Shown here: piece after piece, positions 1-7,880 of the stretch
Numbering within the stretch: position 1 is the stretch's first letter
Layout: each line of letters starts with the position of its first letter
Source of the DNA: WTJY01 sp045105475
Lineage (GTDB): Bacteria > Chloroflexota > Anaerolineae > Promineifilales > Promineifilaceae
DNA: 64,000 nt
NCBI GenBank assembly: GCA_045105475.1
Contig: JBGCDP010000037.1
Coordinates: 1-64,000, forward strand
Reading direction: 5' to 3'
Position numbers and translations under genes: made by a program
The notes under the pieces: model-generated
Told to the model about the DNA's origin: nothing
What the model saw: the letters and a program-made list of their open reading frames with translations, nothing else
The model's database searches: none

Positions 1-295
1 CAATAAAATAGATTGCCCGCAAGAAAAAGCTGTGTTGTGGCGTCGTGATCACCTTTTTAGTGACCCCATCACTAATTTCAACACCGCCCGTTTTCTTGAG
101 CGTTAAAACCGCTGGCACATAGTTAATCATCACCAAGCCGATCGGCAGGCCGATCACTGATACCATCAAAACCCAGGCTACCGTAATCCAGATGCCAGAT
201 AGCCATAGGCCGATGAGTAAAAACCAAGCGGCCCGTAGCAGAATCGGATATTCCTCAACTGGCTTGACCGTTGTAATATTTGAATTTGCAGTCAC
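1..295 (-). CDS. YccF-type inner membrane protein (3' end beyond left edge)
   Basis: The first about 98 residues of a membrane protein are present; the C-terminus lies outside the window. A GTG start at 295-293 is chosen because AGGAGA lies 8 bases upstream. The visible protein has a short polar N-terminus followed by a long hydrophobic segment (LLRAAWFLLIGLWLSGIW) and a second segment rich in Gly/Ile (MVSVIGLPIGLVMINYVP). This is the signature of the YccF/inner-membrane-component domain, a small integral membrane family of unclear function often linked to envelope processes. The 158 bp between it and the next minus-strand gene holds no recognisable signal beyond the ribosome binding site. 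The family call rests on motif recognition only. Confidence 0.7.
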   Translation of the reverse strand, partial: MTANSNITTVKPVEEYPILLRAAWFLLIGLWLSGIWITVAWVLMVSVIGLPIGLVMINYVPAVLTLKKTGGVEISDGVTKKVITTPQHSFFLRAIYFI

Positions 296-453
296 GTTTG
301 TCTCCTAATAGTTGCCGCGACTATTTATGTTTATCTGCGGCAAAACTTAACTCGTCAATATCAAATACGGAGATCGGTTCAAACGGTTGTAAAGCGAGAC
401 ATTCGCCCAAACGTTTTGCCTGATTTGGTTGCTTCGATGCGAATGCCTAGCCT

Positions 454-2070
454 CTACGATCTTTTAGGAACCACAACCTGCCCCGGCCGGGCATTTGTAT
501 GTTCACCGTCACGTAAAACGGCCACCCCATTCACCAACACATCCCGCACTCCGGTGCTGTACTGATGCGGCTCAGTAAATGTCGCATGGTCTGCAACCGT
601 GTCTGGGTCAAAGATCACCACATCGGCCTGATATCCGGCTTTCAATTGTCCCCGACCTTTAAAGCCCAGCACGCTGGCGGGGAAATTTGTGAGCTTGCGC
701 ACCGCCTCTTGTAACGAGATCACCTCACGTTCGCGCACATACTTGCCCAAAAGGCGAGCAAAATTCCCGTAGGTGCGTGGATGGGGCATTGAGTTGATAA
801 ACGGTGGTTCAGGCGCAATCGAGCCGCCATCAGAGTCAAAACTAACCCACGGCTGTTTGATCTGCTTTTCGATATTTTCTTCACTCATCATGAAGTAAAT
901 GGCTGAGGTATTCCCATTATCTTGAATCACAAGATCTAAGGCGGCATCAATCGGTTCCACACCCCGTGCATCCGCAATCTCTTGAATCGATTTGCCGTTT
1001 AAATGGCGCAGATTGGGATCGTTGCACTGGGCGATAAAAATTCCGGCCGGAGATTCGGCCGCTGCCCAAAAGTTTTCCCAGTCGGCCGATGGCTTGACCA
1101 TCTCTTCTTTGATCTTTTCGCGTGTGGCTGGATCCTTTAGCCGTTTGAGCAACGCCTCAACCCCGCCATCGTGCGCCCATAATGGCACGATAAAGCGCAA
1201 ACCGGTCCCACCCGCCGGATACAGATACATATCGGCCGTGACCGTTAGCCCTTCTGCCCGCGCCGCTTCGATCATCTTGAACGCCTCATCCATCTTGTGC
1301 CAGTTGTTGTGTCCGGCCGCTTTTAAATGATAGATTTCGCCGCGCACCTTTGCCTCGCGCAGAATGGTCAAAAACTCCTCTAACGCTTCTAGAAAACTGT
1401 CTCCTTCACTGCGTAGATGGCTGACATACACGCCGTCATATTCAGCCACCACTTTACACAGCTCGATGAGCTCATCTGTTTTGGCGAATCCGGCCGGTGG
1501 GTAGACGAGCGCGGCCGACATGCCGACCGCTCCTTCTGCCATCGCCTGACGCACCATCTGTTTCATATGCTCTAGTTCATCAGCCGTCGGCGGCCGGGCG
1601 TCAAACCCCATCGCGTTAATGCGTAGCGTATGGGTACCCACATATGAGGCGACGTTGCACGACACACCCAATACCGTCAAATGGTCGAGGTATTCGCGAA
1701 GCGTACGCCACGGAATGTCATAGCTATAGTCGAAGTTGCGCCCCATGACACCCCCTTCTTGATTCGCCATTTCATCGGTGATTGGGCCAAACGAAAACGC
1801 CTCACCCATCACTTCAAGCGTGACCCCTTGCCGAATGTCACTCTGCGAGCGACCGTCATGTAATAGCGGCTCACCAGCCCAGCTGAGCATGTTGATAAAG
1901 CCAGGCGATACCGCCATGCCAGCCGCATCGATTTCACTGTCGGCCGTGGCCGCTAAGTTTGGCCCAACTTCAGCGATTGTTTCGCCCATTAATGCCACAT
2001 CAGCCACAAATGGCTCTCCGCCCAGTCCGTCATAGACTGTCCCATTTCGAATAATCAGATCGTATTTCAT
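454..2070 (-). CDS. D-aminoacylase-like amidohydrolase lacking the HxH metal motif
   Basis: A 538-residue amidohydrolase-superfamily protein of the N-acyl-D-amino-acid deacylase/dihydroorotase type. The N-terminal beta-sandwich starts YDLIIRNGTVYDGLGGEP, and the C-terminus returns to it with LKAGYQADVVIFDPDTVADH, as usual for the family. The barrel keeps later ligand-like motifs (VSHLRSEG and YHLKAAGH around residues 217-255, and FDSDGG). However, the strand-1 segment that normally reads GFID-x-H-x-H reads GFINMLSW (residues 57-64), so both strand-1 histidines are absent. It may use a single metal or be a known divergent subfamily. It follows another amidohydrolase gene on the same strand, and a symporter is divergent from the pair, suggesting uptake and hydrolysis of an acylated or peptide-like substrate. 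The specific substrate cannot be read. Confidence 0.8.
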   Translation of the reverse strand: MKYDLIIRNGTVYDGLGGEPFVADVALMGETIAEVGPNLAATADSEIDAAGMAVSPGFINMLSWAGEPLLHDGRSQSDIRQGVTLEVMGEAFSFGPITDEMANQEGGVMGRNFDYSYDIPWRTLREYLDHLTVLGVSCNVASYVGTHTLRINAMGFDARPPTADELEHMKQMVRQAMAEGAVGMSAALVYPPAGFAKTDELIELCKVVAEYDGVYVSHLRSEGDSFLEALEEFLTILREAKVRGEIYHLKAAGHNNWHKMDEAFKMIEAARAEGLTVTADMYLYPAGGTGLRFIVPLWAHDGGVEALLKRLKDPATREKIKEEMVKPSADWENFWAAAESPAGIFIAQCNDPNLRHLNGKSIQEIADARGVEPIDAALDLVIQDNGNTSAIYFMMSEENIEKQIKQPWVSFDSDGGSIAPEPPFINSMPHPRTYGNFARLLGKYVREREVISLQEAVRKLTNFPASVLGFKGRGQLKAGYQADVVIFDPDTVADHATFTEPHQYSTGVRDVLVNGVAVLRDGEHTNARPGQVVVPKRS

Positions 2071-2076
2071 TTTTTT

Positions 2077-2167
2077 AAAGATATTAGATAGTGGATGATA
2101 GATGCTAGTTTAGTCTGCCCGCTAACATCTATTATCCAACATCTAATTTCTAGTCCCTAATATCTTT
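2077..2167. repeat. AT-rich imperfect palindrome, copy A of a dispersed hairpin repeat
   Basis: The outer arms AAAGATATTA (2077-2086) and TAATATCTTT (2158-2167) are perfect inverted repeats. The interior pairs imperfectly (TGGATGATAGATG with CATCTATTATCCA). It fills the gap between two tandem minus-strand amidohydrolase genes and supplies the last codons of the upstream one. A related element with the same orientation relative to its genes lies at 19788-19867. Confidence 0.65.
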
Positions 2168-3418
2168 CTCTACTATGCCATCTTTCATAACCAGCGTAAT
2201 GTTTGCTGGATCAGCGAGACTTTTAATGTCTGCTATCGGATCAGTTGAACACACGATCACGTCTGCCAACTTTCCTTTTTCGAGCGTGCCAACTTGGGCT
2301 GCCCAATCTTCTCCCATGCATTCGGCCGCAACTTTGGTTGTTGCTTGGATCGCTTCCATCGGCTGCATGCCAAACTGGTCGCACATCAGGTGCAATTCAT
2401 GCAGATTAAAGCCATGCGGCATCACCCCAGAGTCGGTCCCCATTGCGATTTTGACACCCGCTTCATAGGCCCGTTTCATTTGCCCATTCATACGCGCCCT
2501 GAGTTCAGCCCCTTTGGAAAAAACCCACGGCGGCCTGGGCGGAGGGGGTGGGTCGCCTGGTTTTGGCTGACGCGGAATCGGTGTGGTGACGAGCAGCGTT
2601 GGCACTAGCCAAGCCCCTGATTCGAGCGCCAGTTCAATCCCTTCTTCATCGATCAAGGTCGCATGTTCGATTGAATGGACGCCAGCACGCAAGGCCACAT
2701 TAATCCCGGCCGCGCCGATGGCGTGTGACATGACGCGCGTCCCTTCACGAAACGCCGCTTCTTCAACGATCGCCTCAACTTCGGCCGGAGAAAATGTCAC
2801 ATCAAACGGATGGTCTTGCGGGCTACCGACACCGCCAGTAGTACAGATTTTGATGACTTCCGCCCCCATTTGGCGCATTTCGCGCACTTTGCGCCGTACC
2901 CCTTCGATTCCGTCAGCAATCCCATCTGGTCGGCCAGGGTAGCCAGAGAACAAGTTCGCTCGTGCGCCTGACAGTAAGTAGTCATCAGAGTGTCCGCCGA
3001 CGTTGCCGATCAAGTTAATGCTAATCTGCATCCGTGGCCCTCTAAAAAGCCCTTCGTTTAATGCCTGTTTAATCCCAAAATCTGCCCCGCCTGCGTCACG
3101 CACGGTGGTCACGCCACACATTAGGGTGTCTTCAAAGTTTTTGATCGCGTCGTAAAACTGATAGCTAAACGGCCGGGTCATGACTGTAGAAAGTGACAGG
3201 TCGCGAAACATCATGTGTACATGGGCGTCAATCATGCCGGGCAAAATCGTGCCACCGTTGGCATCGATCATGGTGATGTCTGCATCGGGTAGCTTGATGT
3301 CCGCTTTTCGGCCGACGTCAGCGATCATGTTGTCTTTGAGTAAAATTGCACCATCTTGAACCGGGGTGACGTTGCTCCCATCGATTAAGGTCCCATTATG
3401 AATTAGGGTATAGCTCAT
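2150..3418 (-). CDS. Metal-dependent amidohydrolase (imidazolonepropionase/prolidase-like)
   Basis: A 422-residue amidohydrolase with a complete motif set. The strand-1 HxH is in MIDAHVHMMF (about residues 62-71), followed by GVTTVRDAGG, the strand-4 lysine region VIKICTTGGVGSP, strand-5 VMSHAIGAAG, strand-6 GVHSIEHAT, and the strand-8 aspartate in IAMGTDSG. This order and the length match the binuclear-zinc group that includes Xaa-Pro dipeptidases, carnosinase-like enzymes and imidazolonepropionase. A strong AAGGAGGAAAAGG sequence lies just before the ATG at 3418-3416. It is divergent from the GPH-family transporter 92 bp away and followed by a second amidohydrolase, consistent with a small catabolic unit. 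Substrate specificity cannot be predicted; cyclic or aryl dipeptide-like substrates are plausible. Confidence 0.85.
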   Translation of the reverse strand: MSYTLIHNGTLIDGSNVTPVQDGAILLKDNMIADVGRKADIKLPDADITMIDANGGTILPGMIDAHVHMMFRDLSLSTVMTRPFSYQFYDAIKNFEDTLMCGVTTVRDAGGADFGIKQALNEGLFRGPRMQISINLIGNVGGHSDDYLLSGARANLFSGYPGRPDGIADGIEGVRRKVREMRQMGAEVIKICTTGGVGSPQDHPFDVTFSPAEVEAIVEEAAFREGTRVMSHAIGAAGINVALRAGVHSIEHATLIDEEGIELALESGAWLVPTLLVTTPIPRQPKPGDPPPPPRPPWVFSKGAELRARMNGQMKRAYEAGVKIAMGTDSGVMPHGFNLHELHLMCDQFGMQPMEAIQATTKVAAECMGEDWAAQVGTLEKGKLADVIVCSTDPIADIKSLADPANITLVMKDGIVEKDIRD

Positions 3419-3510
3419 CCTTTTCCTCCTTTTGAGTCAATCTTCATTGCATAAGATTGTATGAATCATATCGGGAAAATCCCGCTAAGCCAGCTAGACT
3501 AGGGCAACCT

Positions 3511-4869
3511 GTGACTGCAATTAACCGACCCAAAACAATTAGCGATCCGATTCTATGGCGTGAGAAATTCGCTTTCTTCTGGGCGAATGCGGGTAATGTG
3601 CCTGTCATGACGACGGTAAATAGCTTCTTGCTTATTTTCTATACCGATGTCGTAGGACTAAACCCGGCCGCAGTTGGCACGCTTTTCCTTGTTGCGCGTG
3701 TGTTAGATGGGTTGAGCGACCCTATCGTCGGTTATGTTATCGACCATTTGCCCTACACAAGGTGGGGCCGCTTCCGGCCGTATCTTCTTTTAGCCAGCTT
3801 TGTTTGCTCACTTAATTTTGTCTTGTTGTGGTGGGGGCCAAGCATAGCCCCGTCAGGCAAACTGCTGGTCGCTTACATCACCTATTTAGCCTTAGGCATT
3901 ACATTCCCGTTTATGGACCTGCCGTTGGGCGCACTACTCCCCGCCATGACGGCTGATTCTGAGGAGCGCAATTCGATTTCCGGCATTAAAGGGATCGCTT
4001 TCTTGCTGATTTATACCGTGGTTACAGCGTTGACAATCCCATTGGTTAATTCTTTTGACAATCCGGCCGATGGGTGGCGTTACACAATGATCATCTATGC
4101 TGTTCTGATCTTTGTGATCACGGCTCTCGGTACATGGGGGGTCAAAGAGCGGGTGATGCCAAAGCAAGAAGGGCGCTATGCTTTCAAAGATCTTTATACG
4201 ATATTGTTCAATACTCGGCCGTTAGGCGTCATCCTTTTGTCTACGATTGCCGTAAATATCGGGGTGGGGCTTAGCGGTGGGACCGCCATTTTTTACTACA
4301 CCTATAATTTGGGGAATGCTGAATATTTTAGCTGGTCGGGTCTGGTAACACTGCCAGCCGTTTTGATCGGTGTGGCAATCTTTTATGCTTACGGAAACCG
4401 GATCGAAAAGCGTAACTTCATGGTGATTTTCTTGGGTCTAGCCGCTCTGGGTGTCGGGATTCGTATCTTTTTGCCGTACAACGCCATTTTTTGGATCATG
4501 CTGACTGTTTTCATTAGTGCAGTCGGTACCGGAGGCGCGATCCCGCTCATCTTTTCAATGATCGGAGATGCGGTTGACTATACCGAATGGAAACATGGCT
4601 ATCGGGCCGAAGGTGCAGTTGCGGCCGTGCAGACGTTTACTCAAAAAACTGGCCTAGGATTAGGTGGAGCAATCCCTGGCTACGTGCTTGCTATTAGCGG
4701 TTATCGGGCCAATGTTCAGCAGGTCGACTCAGCCTTACTCGGGATTCTACTGACCACAACGATATTGCCGTTTGGCTTTTACCTGATTGCCGCTCTTATT
4801 TTCAGAGCCTACTCAATTGACTCAGCGTTGCTATCTAAAATAAAAAGCGAACTACTAGCTGATGATTAG
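3511..4869 (+). CDS. GPH-family (MFS_2) cation symporter
   Basis: A polytopic transporter of about 452 residues from the GTG at 3511, which has AGGG six bases upstream. A TTG at 3457 would add 18 residues but has no visible ribosome binding site. The sequence shows about twelve hydrophobic segments. It carries the glycoside-pentoside-hexuronide symporter hallmarks: the early FFWANAGNVPVMT segment, DGLSDPIVGYVIDH with RWGRFRPYLL after the second helix, and SMIGDAVDYTEWKHGYRAEG in the C-terminal half. The family moves sugars or glycosides with Na+ or H+, but many members have other organic substrates. Its divergent position next to two amidohydrolases suggests it imports their substrate. The gene ends in TAG and no strong terminator follows. 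Confidence 0.85.
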   Translation: MTAINRPKTISDPILWREKFAFFWANAGNVPVMTTVNSFLLIFYTDVVGLNPAAVGTLFLVARVLDGLSDPIVGYVIDHLPYTRWGRFRPYLLLASFVCSLNFVLLWWGPSIAPSGKLLVAYITYLALGITFPFMDLPLGALLPAMTADSEERNSISGIKGIAFLLIYTVVTALTIPLVNSFDNPADGWRYTMIIYAVLIFVITALGTWGVKERVMPKQEGRYAFKDLYTILFNTRPLGVILLSTIAVNIGVGLSGGTAIFYYTYNLGNAEYFSWSGLVTLPAVLIGVAIFYAYGNRIEKRNFMVIFLGLAALGVGIRIFLPYNAIFWIMLTVFISAVGTGGAIPLIFSMIGDAVDYTEWKHGYRAEGAVAAVQTFTQKTGLGLGGAIPGYVLAISGYRANVQQVDSALLGILLTTTILPFGFYLIAALIFRAYSIDSALLSKIKSELLADD

Positions 4870-5091
4870 ATAGCTAACTGTCAAGAGTAAAAGCCTTATT
4901 TTTAGTTATGAATTCGTTAACCCAATAGCTAGAAAGAGTTATTGATTGGGAGCCTCCTAAAGCAGTAGTCTTTTCTAAAATACTATTACCGAAAGCGCTT
5001 GGTGACCTGCGCTGCGTCACCCCCTATAACCAATCAACCAAACAGATACAGGTTGGGTCTGATAAACCCAATCAATACTAAGGAACTTTTG

Positions 5092-6468
5092 ATGGCAACC
5101 CATTCTCCACCCCTTGTTTCTAAAGCTTTGCCATTGTTAGGCCACGCTCTAGAATTTTCTAGAAATCCAGAAAGATTAATGCGACGCGGCAAACAGATGC
5201 ATGGAGATATGTTTACAATTCAACTGTTGAACAAACATGCGGTTGTTGTTAATGGTTCAGAGCTTAATAAATTCTTTTATCTCCAAACGGATAAAAAGCT
5301 GAATATAAATGATGCATATGGCATGCTTGAAGCTGCTTTTGGACAAGTTTTATTTATCGCCTCAAATGAAGATTATGAGAATCAACGGCCGTTGCTCAAC
5401 TATGTTTTTAGTCGTGAGAAAATGAGCGGCTATGTCAAAAGTATGCAATATGAAGTGCAGCGTTGGTTAGACACTTTGGGAGACTCTGGGGAGATGGATT
5501 TGACGGCCGAAATGCAAAAACTAACCCAGTTTGTGGCTGGTAACTCATTTTTAGGGGCAGATTTTCAAGATGAGCTGGGGCCGGATTTTTGGGACGCATA
5601 CGCGCTAATTGGAAAATCTCTTGATCCAGTGCTGCCATCCCACTGGCCATTGCCAAAATTTAGGCGCAGAGACTCAGCTAAATTACACATTCGGCAAACA
5701 TTTTATCCAATGCTTGCCAAACGTAGACAAAACCCTGATGAGTATGACGATCTAATTTCTCAATTACTTAAGACTAATCAAAAAGACGGCACGATTTTAG
5801 ATGATGAGACGATTATCTCCTTGTTTATGGGGCTGATATTTGCGGGGCACGAAACTACCGCTGGCCAGGTCGCATGGCTAGTTTATGAAATTGTTAAAAA
5901 TGATCATTTTTATTCTCGCTTGAAGGCAGAAGTTGATGAAAATGTACCAGTTGGGACTCAAATTGACGGCCGGGTATTGCGCAGTATGCAGCAAACTTAT
6001 TGGGCCATTGATGAAACGACCCGTCTGCATCCATCCGCACCACTTCAAATCCGTACTGTCAAAGAAGACATTGAACTCAACGGATACAAAATTCCGGCCG
6101 GATGGCTAATGATGGTCAATTATGCAAATGGCCATTTTGATCCAGAGGTCTGGAGCGACCCAGAACGTTTTGATCCTGACCGTTGGTCTCCAGAGCGTAA
6201 AGAAGGGAAAAACGCTTTTGACATTATCGGTTTTGGCGGTGGTAGACATAAATGCACAGGGATGAATTTTGCAAAAAATGAAATGGCTGTCATTGCCGGG
6301 CTGCTTTTCCAACAGTATGAATTAGAGGTTTTGTCCGATGAGGTTCATTCGGTTTTGAATATAGGTGCCGCTCGGCCGTCAGAAATTTTAGTTCGCTATC
6401 AAAAAAAATCATCAAAGACTGAGCTAGAGAATCTTGAGGCAACCTCAGCTTTTGTAAATCTTGTCTAA
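5092..6468 (+). CDS. Cytochrome P450 (CYP51/CYP120-like clan)
   Basis: A 458-residue soluble P450. The ATG at 5092 is chosen because AAGGA sits 8 bases upstream; the reading frame is open further but without a ribosome binding site. The I-helix oxygen-activation motif AGHETT is near residue 250. The K-helix ExxR appears as DETTRLHP near 306-313, the PERF-type segment as FDPDRWSP, and the heme loop as FGGGRHKCTG with the ligating cysteine near residue 388. No N-terminal membrane anchor is seen, so it is probably cytoplasmic and dependent on separate ferredoxin/reductase partners, none of which is adjacent. The overall pattern resembles bacterial CYP51/CYP120-type enzymes acting on lipids or terpenoids; the substrate is not deducible. 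The 222 bp before it contains nothing else I recognise. Confidence 0.9.
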   Translation: MATHSPPLVSKALPLLGHALEFSRNPERLMRRGKQMHGDMFTIQLLNKHAVVVNGSELNKFFYLQTDKKLNINDAYGMLEAAFGQVLFIASNEDYENQRPLLNYVFSREKMSGYVKSMQYEVQRWLDTLGDSGEMDLTAEMQKLTQFVAGNSFLGADFQDELGPDFWDAYALIGKSLDPVLPSHWPLPKFRRRDSAKLHIRQTFYPMLAKRRQNPDEYDDLISQLLKTNQKDGTILDDETIISLFMGLIFAGHETTAGQVAWLVYEIVKNDHFYSRLKAEVDENVPVGTQIDGRVLRSMQQTYWAIDETTRLHPSAPLQIRTVKEDIELNGYKIPAGWLMMVNYANGHFDPEVWSDPERFDPDRWSPERKEGKNAFDIIGFGGGRHKCTGMNFAKNEMAVIAGLLFQQYELEVLSDEVHSVLNIGAARPSEILVRYQKKSSKTELENLEATSAFVNLV

Positions 6469-6492
6469 TTAGCCAGGTAATAACTGGTTATA

Positions 6493-6538
6493 AAACAAAA
6501 AGGCTCCGCTGAAATTTTCAGCGGAGCCTTTTTGTTTT
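6493..6538. terminator. Bidirectional hairpin terminator
   Basis: GGCTCCGCTGAAA and its complement TTTCAGCGGAGCC are separated by one base and flanked by A-runs on the left and T-runs on the right. It lies between the convergent P450 and ridA genes and should stop both transcripts. Confidence 0.92.
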
Positions 6539-6556
6539 CTTAATACGAACGGCTAG

Positions 6557-6937
6557 TTAAGCGATTAGGCCAATCGCTTCAACTTCAACCAATGCACCAA
6601 GTGGCAAATTTGCGACTTCAACGGCCGACCGTGCGGGTGGGGCACCTGTGAAGTATTCGGCGTAAATGCCATTAACGACCGCATAATCATTGATGCTCGA
6701 TAAAAAGACGGTGGTTTTAATAACATTGCCAAGGCTTGAGCCAGCTGCTTCTAAAACAGCGGATAGATTTTTGAGCACTTGGTGCGTTTGTGCTTCAAGT
6801 CCATCAACCATGCCACTTCCGTCTGGGTTTAAGCCAATCTGACCAGAAGTAAAAACCATTGAGCCAACTTTGACGGCTTGCGAGTAGGGGCCAACTGCGG
6901 CCGGAGCGTTTTCTGTTGCAATTATTTCTTTAGACAC
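6557..6937 (-). CDS. ridA: RidA family 2-iminobutanoate/2-iminopropanoate deaminase
   Basis: A 126-residue protein of the usual RidA/YjgF length. It hydrolyses reactive enamine/imine intermediates made by PLP enzymes such as threonine dehydratase, acting as a cytoplasmic trimer. The family signature is complete: GPYSQAVKVGSMVFTSGQIG near the N-terminus and PPARSAVEVANLPLGALVEVE near the C-terminus, including the conserved arginine that binds the substrate carboxylate. The start is a GTG at 6937-6935 with AGGAGA six bases upstream. It ends at a shared bidirectional terminator with the P450 gene. No biosynthetic gene is adjacent, which is common for ridA. Confidence 0.95.
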   Translation of the reverse strand: MSKEIIATENAPAAVGPYSQAVKVGSMVFTSGQIGLNPDGSGMVDGLEAQTHQVLKNLSAVLEAAGSSLGNVIKTTVFLSSINDYAVVNGIYAEYFTGAPPARSAVEVANLPLGALVEVEAIGLIA

Positions 6938-7089
6938 AAGATTCTCCTAAAAATCCTAAAACTTTAAGTTAGAGGATCATTCTAGCATGCCAATATAAGC
7001 AGGACAATCTTGCACAAAAAAACTAGCAGGACGTAGATAAACTGATTTTATTGATGAATTAGTTTGGGGAAAAGCTATTTGGCGCTTAG

Positions 7090-7134
7090 AAAAAAAATAC
7101 GCTGACTGGAATGAGGGGGCAGTTCCAGTCAGCG
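7090..7134 (-). terminator. Orphan hairpin terminator reading on the minus strand
   Basis: CGCTGACTGGAA (7100-7111) pairs perfectly with 7123-7134 across an 11-base loop. Read on the minus strand, the hairpin is followed by TATTTTTTTT, an ideal terminator. No minus-strand gene precedes it within about 200 bp. The minus-strand sequence just before it contains TTTTCCTCCTTGG, which is complementary to a Shine-Dalgarno sequence. A small minus-strand RNA ending here is possible; I see no convincing promoter for it. The rest of the 400-bp gap (6938-7337) holds the promoter at 7297-7325 and one CGGCCG copy. Confidence 0.6.
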
Positions 7135-7296
7135 CCACACCAAGGAGGAAAAGCTATACACAGAATAATAGGGCCATCCTCTTACAGTGTGTCTTACAGC
7201 ATTAAACGAATCTCTAACTATTTTCGAAGGCTCTTAAACCTGTTAATTGAGTATCAAAAACTGGCTCTGTTTAGCGTTTGATCGGCCGCTAAATAG

Positions 7297-7325
7297 TTGG
7301 CGTTTCGGCGACAAAAGACTATAAC
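7297..7325 (+). promoter_or_regulatory. Sigma-70-like promoter for the P-loop gene
   Basis: TTGGCG (7297-7302) and TATAAC (7320-7325) are separated by 17 bp. The predicted start site is about 6 bases before the ATG at 7338, so the message may be nearly leaderless; no Shine-Dalgarno sequence is visible. Confidence 0.4.
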
Positions 7326-7337
7326 TGCGGGTAAATC

Positions 7338-7706
7338 ATGAAGCTTAAAGAAGATTTAAAAATAGCCATTGTCGGCCCTTGTTCATCAGGGAAAAGTACA
7401 TTACGTAAAAGCCTGCTTGCGGCCGGGTATCGAACGGTTAAAAACCCGACCCAAGAGCATTCGTACGTCAAAGATATGTGGCAAAAGATCACCAATCCTG
7501 ACATCTTGATCTACCTTGATGTTGATTATCCGACTACGCTAGTCCGACGGCCGCACATTGACCTTGGTGAGCAGCGTGTGATCACTCAAAATCAACGTTT
7601 GTCTCATGCGCGTGACCATGCTGATTTCTATCTCGACACCAGCCCATTGACCCCAAAGGAAATAAGCGAAAAGGTCCTAGAATTTCTCGAATCAAACTCC
7701 CTATAA
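7338..7706 (+). CDS. Small P-loop NTPase (adenylate/shikimate-kinase-like)
   Basis: A 122-residue protein opening with a beta strand and a perfect Walker A loop, IAIVGPCSSGKST (residues 9-21). A second strand follows in DILIYLDVDYPTTLVRR, which could supply a Walker B-like aspartate, and then a basic helix (QNQRLSHARDHADFYLD). Length and layout resemble minimal nucleoside-monophosphate-kinase or shikimate-kinase folds, but no substrate-binding signature is diagnostic. The start at 7338 lacks a ribosome binding site and lies close to a promoter, so initiation may be leaderless. Neighbours give no clear pathway. I do not assign a specific reaction. Confidence 0.75.
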   Translation: MKLKEDLKIAIVGPCSSGKSTLRKSLLAAGYRTVKNPTQEHSYVKDMWQKITNPDILIYLDVDYPTTLVRRPHIDLGEQRVITQNQRLSHARDHADFYLDTSPLTPKEISEKVLEFLESNSL

Positions 7707-7880
7707 TGCTGTAGCCGTATGTTTTTTAGCCTATTTTAAAAACCTTACCTCAGACAATATAGGATCACTGTTTGAAAAAGCGGCTGATTTTCTCCAATTT
7801 TGGGAAATTGGTAAAAGTTATGGGTTCCCCTGCGTCAAAGAAAGCATAAGCGGAGCAAACTATTTAGGAGAAATAATCAA

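Noticed and set aside
4870..5091. A structured RNA or terminator between the symporter and P450 genes
   Set aside because: No stem longer than a few base pairs and no U-tract; I see nothing beyond the P450 ribosome binding site.
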